Assembly (NCBI RefSeq): GCF_001592205.1
Contig: NZ_BCWM01000009.1
Coordinates: forward strand, 62,001 to 126,000
Direction: 5' to 3'
Length of the DNA: 64,000 nucleotides
From: Brevundimonas vesicularis NBRC 12165
GTDB lineage: Bacteria; Pseudomonadota; Alphaproteobacteria; Caulobacterales; Caulobacteraceae
Below the pieces are notes generated by a model. The model was not told the origin of the DNA. It made no database searches and saw only the letters and a program-made list of their open reading frames with translations. Position 1 is the stretch's first letter. Every line of letters begins with the position of its first letter. A program made the position numbers and the translations under genes. Of the stretch, positions 28,519-35,938 are shown piece by piece.

Positions 28519-29064
28519 TCACTGCGACGTGCTGACGGACACCGCGTCCGGCGGCGTCTCGCCGCTTGAGGGGAAGTCGATCTGCACCGTGCGCTCCACC
28601 TTCAGGATGTCGCCGTTCGCCCCCGCCGTATCCTGACGCACCGCCAGGACCACGCGCCCAGCCCTCGCCTCGACGACCTTCCATTCGGCGTAGTCGCCCA
28701 AAGGATAGGCGCGCCAGCCCTCGGCCGGGCCGCCGAACAGGGCGAAATAGGTCACCAGACCATTCACCGCCGGGTCGCCTCCCGACAGACTGAAGACCTT
28801 GGCGTTCTGGTCCGGCAGGGCCTGCAACTGCGACACGTCGGCCGCCGTGCCGATCTCTTCGCGTGCAGCAGCCGCGCGCCGTTCGGCAGGCCCCACCGAC
28901 TTGGTGATCGGTGGCGTGGCCGCACGCGTGATCGCGCTCGGCGTCGGCGCGGCTGCCGCGGTCTGAGTATCCTGCGCGGTCTGGCTCTTCTCCGGCGCAT
29001 CGGACTGTCCGCACCCACTCAGCACAAGCCCAAAAGCCGTCATCGCCGCTGTCGCCGTGCGCAT
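28519..29064 (-). CDS. hypothetical lipoprotein
   Basis: A 181-residue lipoprotein. The ATG at 29064 is preceded by AGGAAGGA, and the signal peptide ends in lipobox LSGC (Cys18). A disordered Ala/Thr/Pro/Gln-rich linker (about 20-65) leads to a compact C-terminal domain (about 75-181) containing GLVTYFALFGGPAEGWRAYP and alternating beta-strand-like segments. I do not recognise the family. It could anchor at the outer or inner membrane and face the periplasm. It is upstream of gatC in the same direction, with a 95-bp gap, and divergent from ruvX. Confidence 0.72.
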   Translation of the reverse strand: MRTATAAMTAFGLVLSGCGQSDAPEKSQTAQDTQTAAAAPTPSAITRAATPPITKSVGPAERRAAAAREEIGTAADVSQLQALPDQNAKVFSLSGGDPAVNGLVTYFALFGGPAEGWRAYPLGDYAEWKVVEARAGRVVLAVRQDTAGANGDILKVERTVQIDFPSSGETPPDAVSVSTSQ

Positions 29065-29137
29065 GTCATCGTCCTTCCTGTCGATCGTCGTCACCATCGC
29101 CTTTGACTTCGGCCCGCGCCAGTCCTAACCGCAGGCC

Positions 29138-29617
29138 GTGCCCGTCCTCGACCTCCTCGATCTGCCCGCCGCTTGCCCGCCCGACACGCCGTGGATGGGG
29201 TTGGATCTGGGTGAGAAGACCATCGGCGTCGCCGTGTCAGATTCCACGCGGCTGATCGCCTCGCCGCTGGAGCTGATCCGCAAGTCCAAGTTCACGCAGG
29301 AAGCCGAACACCTGTTCAAGCTGATGGCGCATCGCAAGGTTTCGGCCCTGGTCATCGGCCTGCCCGCCAATATGGACGGCACTGAAGGCCCGCGCGCCCA
29401 GTCGTGCCGCGCCTTCGCCCGCAATCTGCAGCGGCTGCGGCCCGTCAACATCGCCTTCTGGGACGAGCGGCTGTCCACCAGCGCCGTCGAGCGCTTCCTG
29501 ATTGAGGATCTGGACCTGAACCGCAAACGCCGCGCCCAGGTCGTGGACCGCACCGCCGCCGCCTGGATTTTGCAAGGGGCGCTGGACCGGGTTCGGGATC
29601 AGGCGACCTGGGTTTGA
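29138..29617 (+). CDS. ruvX: putative pre-16S rRNA nuclease / Holliday-junction resolvase-like YqgF
   Basis: A 159-residue RNase H-fold nuclease of the RuvX/YqgF family, implicated in 16S rRNA 5' maturation and earlier proposed as a junction resolvase. Motifs: the first catalytic Asp in WMGLDLGEKTIGVAVSD, the strand ALVIGLPANMDGTEGPRAQ, the second acidic residue in FWDERLSTSAVER, and the final Asp in VVDRTAAAWILQGAL. The GTG at 29138 is the likely start. It overlaps the AEC transporter gene by 4 nt. The family is essential in many bacteria. Confidence 0.92.
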   Translation: MPVLDLLDLPAACPPDTPWMGLDLGEKTIGVAVSDSTRLIASPLELIRKSKFTQEAEHLFKLMAHRKVSALVIGLPANMDGTEGPRAQSCRAFARNLQRLRPVNIAFWDERLSTSAVERFLIEDLDLNRKRRAQVVDRTAAAWILQGALDRVRDQATWV

Positions 29618-30537
29618 CGGCCCTGATCGCCGGCGTCCTGCCGGTCTTTCTGATGATCGCCCTGGGCTACGGCTTGCGAAAGTCCGGCTTCCTGCCTGAC
29701 GAGGCCTGGCGGCCGATCGAGAAGCTGTCGATCAATATCTTCTATCCCAGCTTCCTGATCCCCGCGATCTGGCACGCCGACCTCGCCGGCGGCGGCGCGA
29801 CCGTGGCGGGTGCTGCGGCGGTGGGCGCGACCCTGATCGTGGCGGCCGCGACCCTGGCGTCCAAGCCCCTGATTACCCTGGACGGCCCGGCTTACACCAG
29901 CGTCTTTCAGGGCGTGATCCGTTGGAACAGCTTCGTCTTCGTGCCGGTGATCCAGTCGGTCTATGGTTCGGAAGGCACGGCGCTGGCCGCGGTCGCCATC
30001 GCCTTCATCATTCCCGTCACCAACATCGCCTGCGTCGCCGTGCTGGCGAAATGGGGTTCGCTGCGGCGCGAGCCGTCGGTCGTCGGCCTGATCAAGTCGA
30101 TGCTGGCCAATCCGATCCTGCTGGCCTGCCTACTCGGCCTGGCGCTTAACCTGTTGCGCGTGCCGCTGATCCCTGGCCTGTCGGATGCGATGGACCTGCT
30201 GGGCGCCGCCGCCCTGCCCTTGGGCCTGATCGTCGCCGGGGCGGGTCTGTCCTTCGCCGAGGTCAAACGCCGCCGCACCACCATCGCCGCTGTCAGCCTG
30301 GTCAAGCTGGGCGTCATGCCGCCGCTTATGTGGTTCATCGCCTGGGCCCTGGGCGGCGACAGCCTGGCGCAGGGCATCGCCTTGATCTGCGGCGCCGCGC
30401 CCGGCTCGGCCGCCTCCTACATCTTGGCGCGTCAAATGGGCGGCGACGCGCCCCTGATCGCCGGCGTCATCGCCCTGACCACCGTGGGCAGCGCCGTGGT
30501 CATCCCTATCCTGCTGGCCCTGTTCCACTTCACCTGA
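29614..30537 (+). CDS. AEC-family (auxin efflux carrier-like) transporter
   Basis: A 307-residue inner-membrane protein with about ten hydrophobic helices in two inverted halves. The opening VLPVFLMIALGYGLRKSGFL and the block LSINIFYPSFLIPAIW are typical of the bacterial AEC family, which exports or exchanges small organic acids such as malate/malonate. It starts at a TTG inside the ruvX stop region (4-nt overlap). Substrate unknown; proximity to pyrB is probably just operonic crowding. Confidence 0.85.
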   Translation: MTALIAGVLPVFLMIALGYGLRKSGFLPDEAWRPIEKLSINIFYPSFLIPAIWHADLAGGGATVAGAAAVGATLIVAAATLASKPLITLDGPAYTSVFQGVIRWNSFVFVPVIQSVYGSEGTALAAVAIAFIIPVTNIACVAVLAKWGSLRREPSVVGLIKSMLANPILLACLLGLALNLLRVPLIPGLSDAMDLLGAAALPLGLIVAGAGLSFAEVKRRRTTIAAVSLVKLGVMPPLMWFIAWALGGDSLAQGIALICGAAPGSAASYILARQMGGDAPLIAGVIALTTVGSAVVIPILLALFHFT

Positions 30538-30576
30538 CTGGCGTTCAGGGCGAGTCACGCCTATAGCCGCGTCTCG

Positions 30577-31560
30577 ATGACCCAGCCCGCTCAAGTCACC
30601 GATCAGACCATCCGCGACCGGCTGGTTCCGTTCCCCAAACCGCACTTCCTGGCCGCATCGGACCTCGATCCGTATGTGACGCCGCAGTTGCTGGACCTGG
30701 GCGACGCCTTCGTCGATTTCAATCGTCAGTCGTCCAAGGCCCTGGACCTGCTGCACGGGCGCACGGTCGTGAACCTGTTCTTCGAGAACTCGACCCGAAC
30801 CTCCTCCTCTTTCGAGATCGCCGCCAAGCGGCTGGGCGCCGACGTCGTCACCATGCCGGTCGCCGCCTCCTCGGTGAAGAAGGGCGAGACCCTGATCGAC
30901 ACGGCGGTCACCCTTAACGCCATGAAGCCCGACATCCTGGTGATCCGCCACTCGGCCTCGGGCGCGGCCGAACTGCTGAGCCAGAAGGTCGGCTGCGCCG
31001 TCGTCAACGCCGGGGACGGCCGCCACGAACACCCGACCCAGGCCTTGCTGGATTTGCTGTCCATGCGCCGCGCATTCGGCGATGTGACCAGCCTGACCGT
31101 CGCCATCTGTGGCGACATCACTCACAGCCGCGTGGCGCGCTCCAACGTCGCCCTGTTGCAGATGATGGGGGCGCGCGTCCGCCTGATCGGACCGCCAACC
31201 CTTGTGCCCGGCGACGCCGACCGCTGGGGCTGTGAGGTCTTCCATGACATGCGCGAGGGCCTGAAAGGCTGCGACGTGGTCATGATGCTGCGGCTTCAGC
31301 TGGAGCGGATGGCCGGCGCCCTGGTCCCCTCGACGCGCGAATATTTCCGCTTCTGGGGCCTGGATCGCGAGAAGCTGGCCTGGGCCAATCCCGGCGCCCG
31401 GGTCATGCATCCTGGGCCCATGAACCGCGGCGTCGAGATCGATTCCGACGTGGCCGACGACCTGGACGTCTCGCTGATCCAGGATCAGGTCGAGATGGGC
31501 GTCGCCGCCCGTATGGCCGTGTTGGCCTCCCTCTCCGCCCGTTGGGGAGACGCTCGATGA
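30577..31560 (+). CDS. pyrB: aspartate carbamoyltransferase catalytic subunit
   Basis: Transfers the carbamoyl group from carbamoyl phosphate to aspartate, the committed step of pyrimidine synthesis. 327 residues. The carbamoyl-phosphate site is seen in [19 protein letters not shown], the second binding block in [12 protein letters not shown], and the aspartate-loop [11 protein letters not shown] near the C-terminus. There is no pyrI regulatory subunit; instead the gene overlaps a dead dihydroorotase homologue (ATGA overlap at 31557-31560). In Pseudomonas such a partner is needed to form an active dodecameric ATCase, and the same is likely here. Confidence 0.96.
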   Translation: MTQPAQVTDQTIRDRLVPFPKPHFLAASDLDPYVTPQLLDLGDAFVDFNRQSSKALDLLHGRTVVNLFFENSTRTSSSFEIAAKRLGADVVTMPVAASSVKKGETLIDTAVTLNAMKPDILVIRHSASGAAELLSQKVGCAVVNAGDGRHEHPTQALLDLLSMRRAFGDVTSLTVAICGDITHSRVARSNVALLQMMGARVRLIGPPTLVPGDADRWGCEVFHDMREGLKGCDVVMMLRLQLERMAGALVPSTREYFRFWGLDREKLAWANPGARVMHPGPMNRGVEIDSDVADDLDVSLIQDQVEMGVAARMAVLASLSARWGDAR

Positions 31561-32831
31561 CCACCATCGCCATCATCAACGCCCGTCTGCTTGACCCCGG
31601 TACGGACTACGACGGCCCCGGCGGCCTGCTGATCCAAGACGGTCGCATCAGCCGCGTGATCCACGGCCCGACGCCGGACCTGGCGGCGGATCAGATCATC
31701 GACGCCGACGGGCTGTGCCTCGCGCCCGGCCTGATCGACATTCGTGTCAAGACCGGCGAACCCGGCGCCGAGCCCAAGGAGACGCTGAAGTCCGCCAGCC
31801 TGGCCGCCGCCGCTGGGGGCGTGACCACCATCGTGGTCCAACCCGACACCGATCCCGCCGTCGACGACCCGGCCATGATCGACTTCATCCAGCGGCGCGG
31901 CGCGGCCCTGAACCTCGTCAACGTCCGCGCCGCCGGCGCCGCGACCAAGGCTCTGGACGGCCAGCGCATGGCCGAGATCGGCCTGATGGACGAGGCCGGC
32001 GCCCTTTATTTCACCGACGGCGACAAGGTCATCGTCAACAGCCGGACCCTGCAACGGGTGATGAGCTACGCCGCCGCCTTCAACGCCCTGATCGCGTGCC
32101 GCCCGGCCGACCCCTGGCTGACGGAAGGCGCGGTCGCCGCCTCCGGCGAACTGGCCACGCGCCTGGGCCTGTCCGGCAGCCCCGCCATCGCCGAGCGGAT
32201 CGGGCTGGAGCGCGACCTGGCCCTGGTCGAACAGACCGGCGCGCGGTTCCTGGTGGATCAGATTTCGACCGAGGGCGCCTTGGACACCCTGGCCCGCGCC
32301 CGCGCCAAGGGGCTGGAGGTCGCCGTCAGCGTCTCGATCAACCACCTGTGCTTCAACGAGGTGGACATCGGCGATTACCGCACCTTCTACCTGCTGGACC
32401 CGCCGCTGCGCTCGGAGGCCGACCGCCAGGCCCTGATCGAAGCCGTGCGCGAAGGCCTGATCGACGTCATCACCTCCGCACACGCCCCCGCCCCAGCCGA
32501 GGACAAGCGCCGGCCCTTCGCCGAGGCCGCGCCCGGCGCCATCGGCTTGGAGACCCTGCTGCCCGCCGCCCTGACCCTGCATCACGAAGACGGTCTGGAC
32601 CTGCTCGACGTCCTGCGTCCCTTGACCCAAGGCCCCGCCGCCCTGCTCGGCCTCGACGCGGGCGTCCTGGCCGAGGGCGCGCCGGCCGACGTCATCCTGT
32701 TCGACGCCGGGGCCCCCGTCATCATCGACGCCGACGCCCTTCACTCCAAATCCAAGAACTCACCCTTCGACGGCCGCCGGCTTCAGGGCAAGCTGATCGG
32801 AACCTGGGTGGGCGGTCGCAAGGTCTTCTAA
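31557..32831 (+). CDS. pyrC': catalytically inactive dihydroorotase-like protein (ATCase partner)
   Basis: A 424-residue amidohydrolase-fold protein coupled to pyrB by a 4-nt overlap. Class I dihydroorotases begin the barrel with a zinc-binding HxH in a DxHxHxREPG block; here the block is [13 protein letters not shown], so both histidines are lost (R63 and K65). The late catalytic Asp of the xDHAP block is also missing: it reads TSAHAPAP (A308). The fold outline ([31 protein letters not shown]) is retained. By comparison with PyrC'/PyrX of Pseudomonas and relatives it should be structural, supporting ATCase. A true dihydroorotase must be encoded elsewhere. Confidence 0.85.
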   Translation: MTTIAIINARLLDPGTDYDGPGGLLIQDGRISRVIHGPTPDLAADQIIDADGLCLAPGLIDIRVKTGEPGAEPKETLKSASLAAAAGGVTTIVVQPDTDPAVDDPAMIDFIQRRGAALNLVNVRAAGAATKALDGQRMAEIGLMDEAGALYFTDGDKVIVNSRTLQRVMSYAAAFNALIACRPADPWLTEGAVAASGELATRLGLSGSPAIAERIGLERDLALVEQTGARFLVDQISTEGALDTLARARAKGLEVAVSVSINHLCFNEVDIGDYRTFYLLDPPLRSEADRQALIEAVREGLIDVITSAHAPAPAEDKRRPFAEAAPGAIGLETLLPAALTLHHEDGLDLLDVLRPLTQGPAALLGLDAGVLAEGAPADVILFDAGAPVIIDADALHSKSKNSPFDGRRLQGKLIGTWVGGRKVF

Positions 32832-32839
32832 GGCACAGA

Positions 32840-33772
32840 TCAGCGCGGCCGCGCGCACGTCGCGGCCTTGGCCACCTCGGCGCCCAGCACCGATTTGACG
32901 GCCAGCGGCGTATCGGTGGCGATCACGGTGACGCCCTGGCGCACCAGATCGCGGTATTCCGATACGTCCCCGTCGGCGGCGTAGCGGTCGTCACGGCGCA
33001 CGCCCTCGGCGCCCAGTGTGCCGAACTGAACCTCGACGCCGGCCTCGCGCAGGGCGCGCCAAAGCGCAGGACGCTCCTCGCGCGTGCCGGTCCAGGCCAG
33101 GATCTGCGCCGGGTTCAGCCCGCTCAGATCCTCCACACCGCTTAGCCCGGCTGAGATCATCATCTCCGGCGCCATGGCCGCCACCGCCCGCGCATCGGCG
33201 TCATTATAGGTGATCAGGATCACCCGGTTTCCGGCCCGTGACCGTCGCACCTGATCGATCACCGCCCGCGCCAGATCGACGGTGGTCTCGCCGTCGGCGG
33301 GCTTCAGGTCGATGCTGGCGATGGCCCCCACGCGTCCGGCGGCGTCCAGCGCCTCGCCCAGCGTCGGCGGCGCGGCGCGCGTCAGGGCGCCGTCCGACGC
33401 CTTCAGCCGCGCCTGTTTCACCTGGGCCAGCGTCAGGTCCGCGACCCGCCCGCGCCCCGTGGTCGTCCGGTCCATGGTGTCGTCGTGCATCAGAACCAAT
33501 TGCCGGTCCTTGGTCAGGACGGCGTCCAGTTCCAGGATCGCATTGGGGATCGCTCGGCCTGTCGCCTCGATGGCGGCGATGGAATTCTCGGGCTGGTCCA
33601 GCGCTGAAACCGCCCGGTGCGCCGAGATCGCCACGCCGCCGTCCCGCACGCAGTCGAAATAGGACGCCATCGCCGGCCCCGATGACGGCGCAGGCGCCAT
33701 CGGCGGCGCACCCACGCAACCTGTCGTCGAAAGCAGCAGCAGGGTCGCAGCGGCGGCGGAAATACGGGTCAT
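32840..33772 (-). CDS. glycerophosphodiester phosphodiesterase (lipoprotein)
   Basis: Hydrolyses deacylated phospholipids to glycerol 3-phosphate and an alcohol, in the periplasm. 310 residues. The ATG at 33772 yields a lipoprotein-type signal (LLLLSTTGC). GDPD motifs: the catalytic His in AISAHRAVSALDQPENS (HRA where most members have HRG), the metal ligands in ELDAVLTKDRQLVLMHDDTM with DRTTTGRG, and the Glu/Asp-Lys strand in IASIDLKP. It is convergent with the pyr genes (8 bp apart) and divergent from plsY, which uses glycerol 3-phosphate; a metabolic link is plausible but not shown. Confidence 0.87.
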   Translation of the reverse strand: MTRISAAAATLLLLSTTGCVGAPPMAPAPSSGPAMASYFDCVRDGGVAISAHRAVSALDQPENSIAAIEATGRAIPNAILELDAVLTKDRQLVLMHDDTMDRTTTGRGRVADLTLAQVKQARLKASDGALTRAAPPTLGEALDAAGRVGAIASIDLKPADGETTVDLARAVIDQVRRSRAGNRVILITYNDADARAVAAMAPEMMISAGLSGVEDLSGLNPAQILAWTGTREERPALWRALREAGVEVQFGTLGAEGVRRDDRYAADGDVSEYRDLVRQGVTVIATDTPLAVKSVLGAEVAKAATCARPR

Positions 33773-33900
33773 GGATCGGCTCCGGAAAGACGCGCGGACC
33801 AAACGCTGCGCCGATCATCGGGTCAAGAGGTCGGATCGCCCTTGCTCCCGGCCGCCCCGCGACGCATTTTGCCGCAACGACACGCGGGGAGCGAATCAAC

Positions 33901-34539
33901 GTGCAGGATCTAGTGGCCCCGGCTCTCGGGACCTTGGCGCTGGTGGCGCTGGGCGGCTATCTGCTCGGCTCGATTCCGTTCGGCGTGGTGATCACGCGTG
34001 CAGCCGGCGCCGGCGACGTGCGCAACATCGGCTCGGGCAATATCGGCGCGACAAACGTCCTGCGCACCGGCCGCAAGGATTTGGCCCTGGCCACCCTGCT
34101 GCTGGACGCCGGCAAGGGCGCGGTCGCCCTGCTGATCGCCCGTCATCTGTTCAGCAGCGAACTGGCCGGCGCCATCGCCGGCGGCGCGGCCTTCCTGGGC
34201 CACCTGTTTCCCGTCTGGCTGGGCTTCAAGGGCGGCAAGGGCGTCGCCACCTTCTACGGCCTGCTGCTGGCCGCCGCCTGGCCGCTGGGCCTGATGGCGG
34301 GCGCGGTCTGGCTGCTCTGCGCCTTCCTGTTCCGCTATTCGTCGCTGGCGGCGCTCATCTCATCAGCGACCGCGCCTCTGCTGGCGCTTCTGCCGCTCGC
34401 CGTCGTCGGCCTGCCGGTCAGCCTTCCCATCCTCGCCCTGACCGTCTTCGCCGCCGTTCTGATCTGGGTTCGACATCACCAGAACATCGCCCGGCTGCTG
34501 AAGGGCGAGGAACCGCGCATCGGGGCCAAGAAGGCGTGA
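33901..34539 (+). CDS. plsY: acyl-phosphate:glycerol-3-phosphate acyltransferase PlsY
   Basis: Makes lysophosphatidic acid from acyl phosphate and glycerol 3-phosphate, the first step of phospholipid synthesis. 212 residues from the GTG at 33901, with GGGAG nine bases upstream. About five membrane segments are visible. The three conserved loops are present: GSIPFGVVI with GSGNIGATNVLRTG, the phosphate-binding LGFKGGKGVAT, and the terminal RHHQNIARLLKGEEPRIG. The frame extends upstream without PlsY-like sequence, so the GTG is the start. dprA overlaps its stop by 4 nt. Confidence 0.96.
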   Translation: MQDLVAPALGTLALVALGGYLLGSIPFGVVITRAAGAGDVRNIGSGNIGATNVLRTGRKDLALATLLLDAGKGAVALLIARHLFSSELAGAIAGGAAFLGHLFPVWLGFKGGKGVATFYGLLLAAAWPLGLMAGAVWLLCAFLFRYSSLAALISSATAPLLALLPLAVVGLPVSLPILALTVFAAVLIWVRHHQNIARLLKGEEPRIGAKKA

Positions 34540-35609
34540 GCCTGGACCCGGCCGAACGCTTCGCCCGGCTGCGGCTCGCCCGCACCGACCGCATCGGCCC
34601 CGTCGCCTTCGCTCAACTGATCGGCCGCTACGGCTCGGCCCTCAGTGCGCTGGACGCCCTGCCCGATCTGGTGCGCAAATCCGGCTCCGCCTCCGTTCCG
34701 CCCCCCGTAGAGACGGTCGAACGCGAGATCGCCGCCGGCGAGGCCATCGGCGCCCGCCTGCTGGTGCTGGGCGATCCCGACTATCCCGAGATGCTGGCCG
34801 CGCTCGATCCGCCGCCGCCGATCCTGTGGACGCGCGGCCGCGTCGATCTGCTGAACCAGCCCTCGGTCGCCGTCGTCGGCGCCCGCATCGCCTCGGCGGG
34901 CGGTCAGCGGATCGCACGCGGTTTGGCGCAGCAACTCGGTCAGGCCGGTCATGTCGTCGTCTCGGGCATGGCGCGCGGTATCGACGCCGCCGCCCACGAA
35001 GGCGCCCTGGCGACCGGGACTGTCGCGGTCCTGGGCGGTGGAGTGAACGACATCTATCCGTCAGAACACGCCGACCTCTACGCCCGCCTGACCGAACAAG
35101 GCTGCGTCGTGTCCGAAAGCCCGGTCGGCGCTCGCGCCCAGGCGCGCGACTTCCCACGCCGCAACCGCATCATCTCGGGCCTGTCGCGCGGCGTCGTGGT
35201 GGTGGAGGCCGAGGTCCGGTCCGGTTCCCTGATCACCGCCCGTCTCGCCGCCGAACAGGGCCGCGATGTGTTCGCCGTACCCGGATCGCCTCTGGATCCC
35301 CGCGCGCGCGGGCCGAACGAACTGCTGCGTCAGGGAGCCATCCTGTGCGAGGGGATCGAGGATATTGACCGCGCCTTCAACACCCTGCGAACCCTGCGCG
35401 AGCCGCCTGCCGATCCGATGCGATTCGACGGCGATATCGACGACGCCTTCCTCGACCGCGTGGCCGCACTGCTGTCGCCGACCCCGACGCCGCGCGACGA
35501 GATCGCCCGCGCCCTGAATGCCCCGGTGTCCCAGGTAGCCGCCGCTCTGCTGGAGCTTAGCCTGACCGGCCGCGCCGACCTCCTGCCCGGCGGCTTGGCT
35601 TCGCTCTAG
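34536..35609 (+). CDS. dprA: DNA processing protein DprA/Smf
   Basis: Binds incoming single-stranded DNA and loads RecA during natural transformation; 357 residues from the GTG at 34536, overlapping plsY by 4 nt. An N-terminal SAM-like helical segment (about 1-75) leads to the Rossmann-like DprA core (about 80-290) with VAVVGARIASAGGQRIA, VVSGMARGIDAAAHEGAL and FPRRNRIISGLSRGVVVVEA. A winged-helix DML1-like C-terminal domain (about 300-357) follows. The plsY-dprA-topA order is common in alphaproteobacteria. Its presence is compatible with, but does not prove, competence. Confidence 0.95.
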   Translation: MSLDPAERFARLRLARTDRIGPVAFAQLIGRYGSALSALDALPDLVRKSGSASVPPPVETVEREIAAGEAIGARLLVLGDPDYPEMLAALDPPPPILWTRGRVDLLNQPSVAVVGARIASAGGQRIARGLAQQLGQAGHVVVSGMARGIDAAAHEGALATGTVAVLGGGVNDIYPSEHADLYARLTEQGCVVSESPVGARAQARDFPRRNRIISGLSRGVVVVEAEVRSGSLITARLAAEQGRDVFAVPGSPLDPRARGPNELLRQGAILCEGIEDIDRAFNTLRTLREPPADPMRFDGDIDDAFLDRVAALLSPTPTPRDEIARALNAPVSQVAAALLELSLTGRADLLPGGLASL

Positions 35610-35800
35610 GCTGGCGGATGTCCTGCAACGCTCGCCGCCTGTTCCAGCAAGCCGGCCAGGCGCACGTCGCCCTCGTCTCGCGCCAGCCGCGCCATTTCCA
35701 GCGCCATGGCGCCGATATATTCCCGCGTCGGAAAGGCCGCCGCTTCGATATGCGCCTGGCGATCCGTTTCGCAGGCCGATTGAGGTTGCGCCGTCGCCAT
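35606..35800 (-). CDS. small conserved-looking cytoplasmic protein
   Basis: A 64-residue protein. The ATG at 35800 has GGAG seven bases upstream. The stop overlaps the convergent dprA stop by 3 nt. The sequence contains a helical stretch REYIGAMALEMARLARDEGDVRLAGLLEQAA, a pattern I associate with short alphaproteobacterial proteins of unknown role. No signal peptide. Too short for a domain call; could be missed by automatic annotation. Confidence 0.6.
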   Translation of the reverse strand: MATAQPQSACETDRQAHIEAAAFPTREYIGAMALEMARLARDEGDVRLAGLLEQAASVAGHPPA

Positions 35801-35938
35801 GATCGTCTCCGTTGCCAGGACCACAATCTAACCGGGCCACACTAAAACACAACTACCCTAGGGTGTAAGACGACAGGTGCGATTGACTCACGGCTCCGCT
35901 CCAACCACGTTCGCGCCCCTTCCCGAGACCGGACCGTT

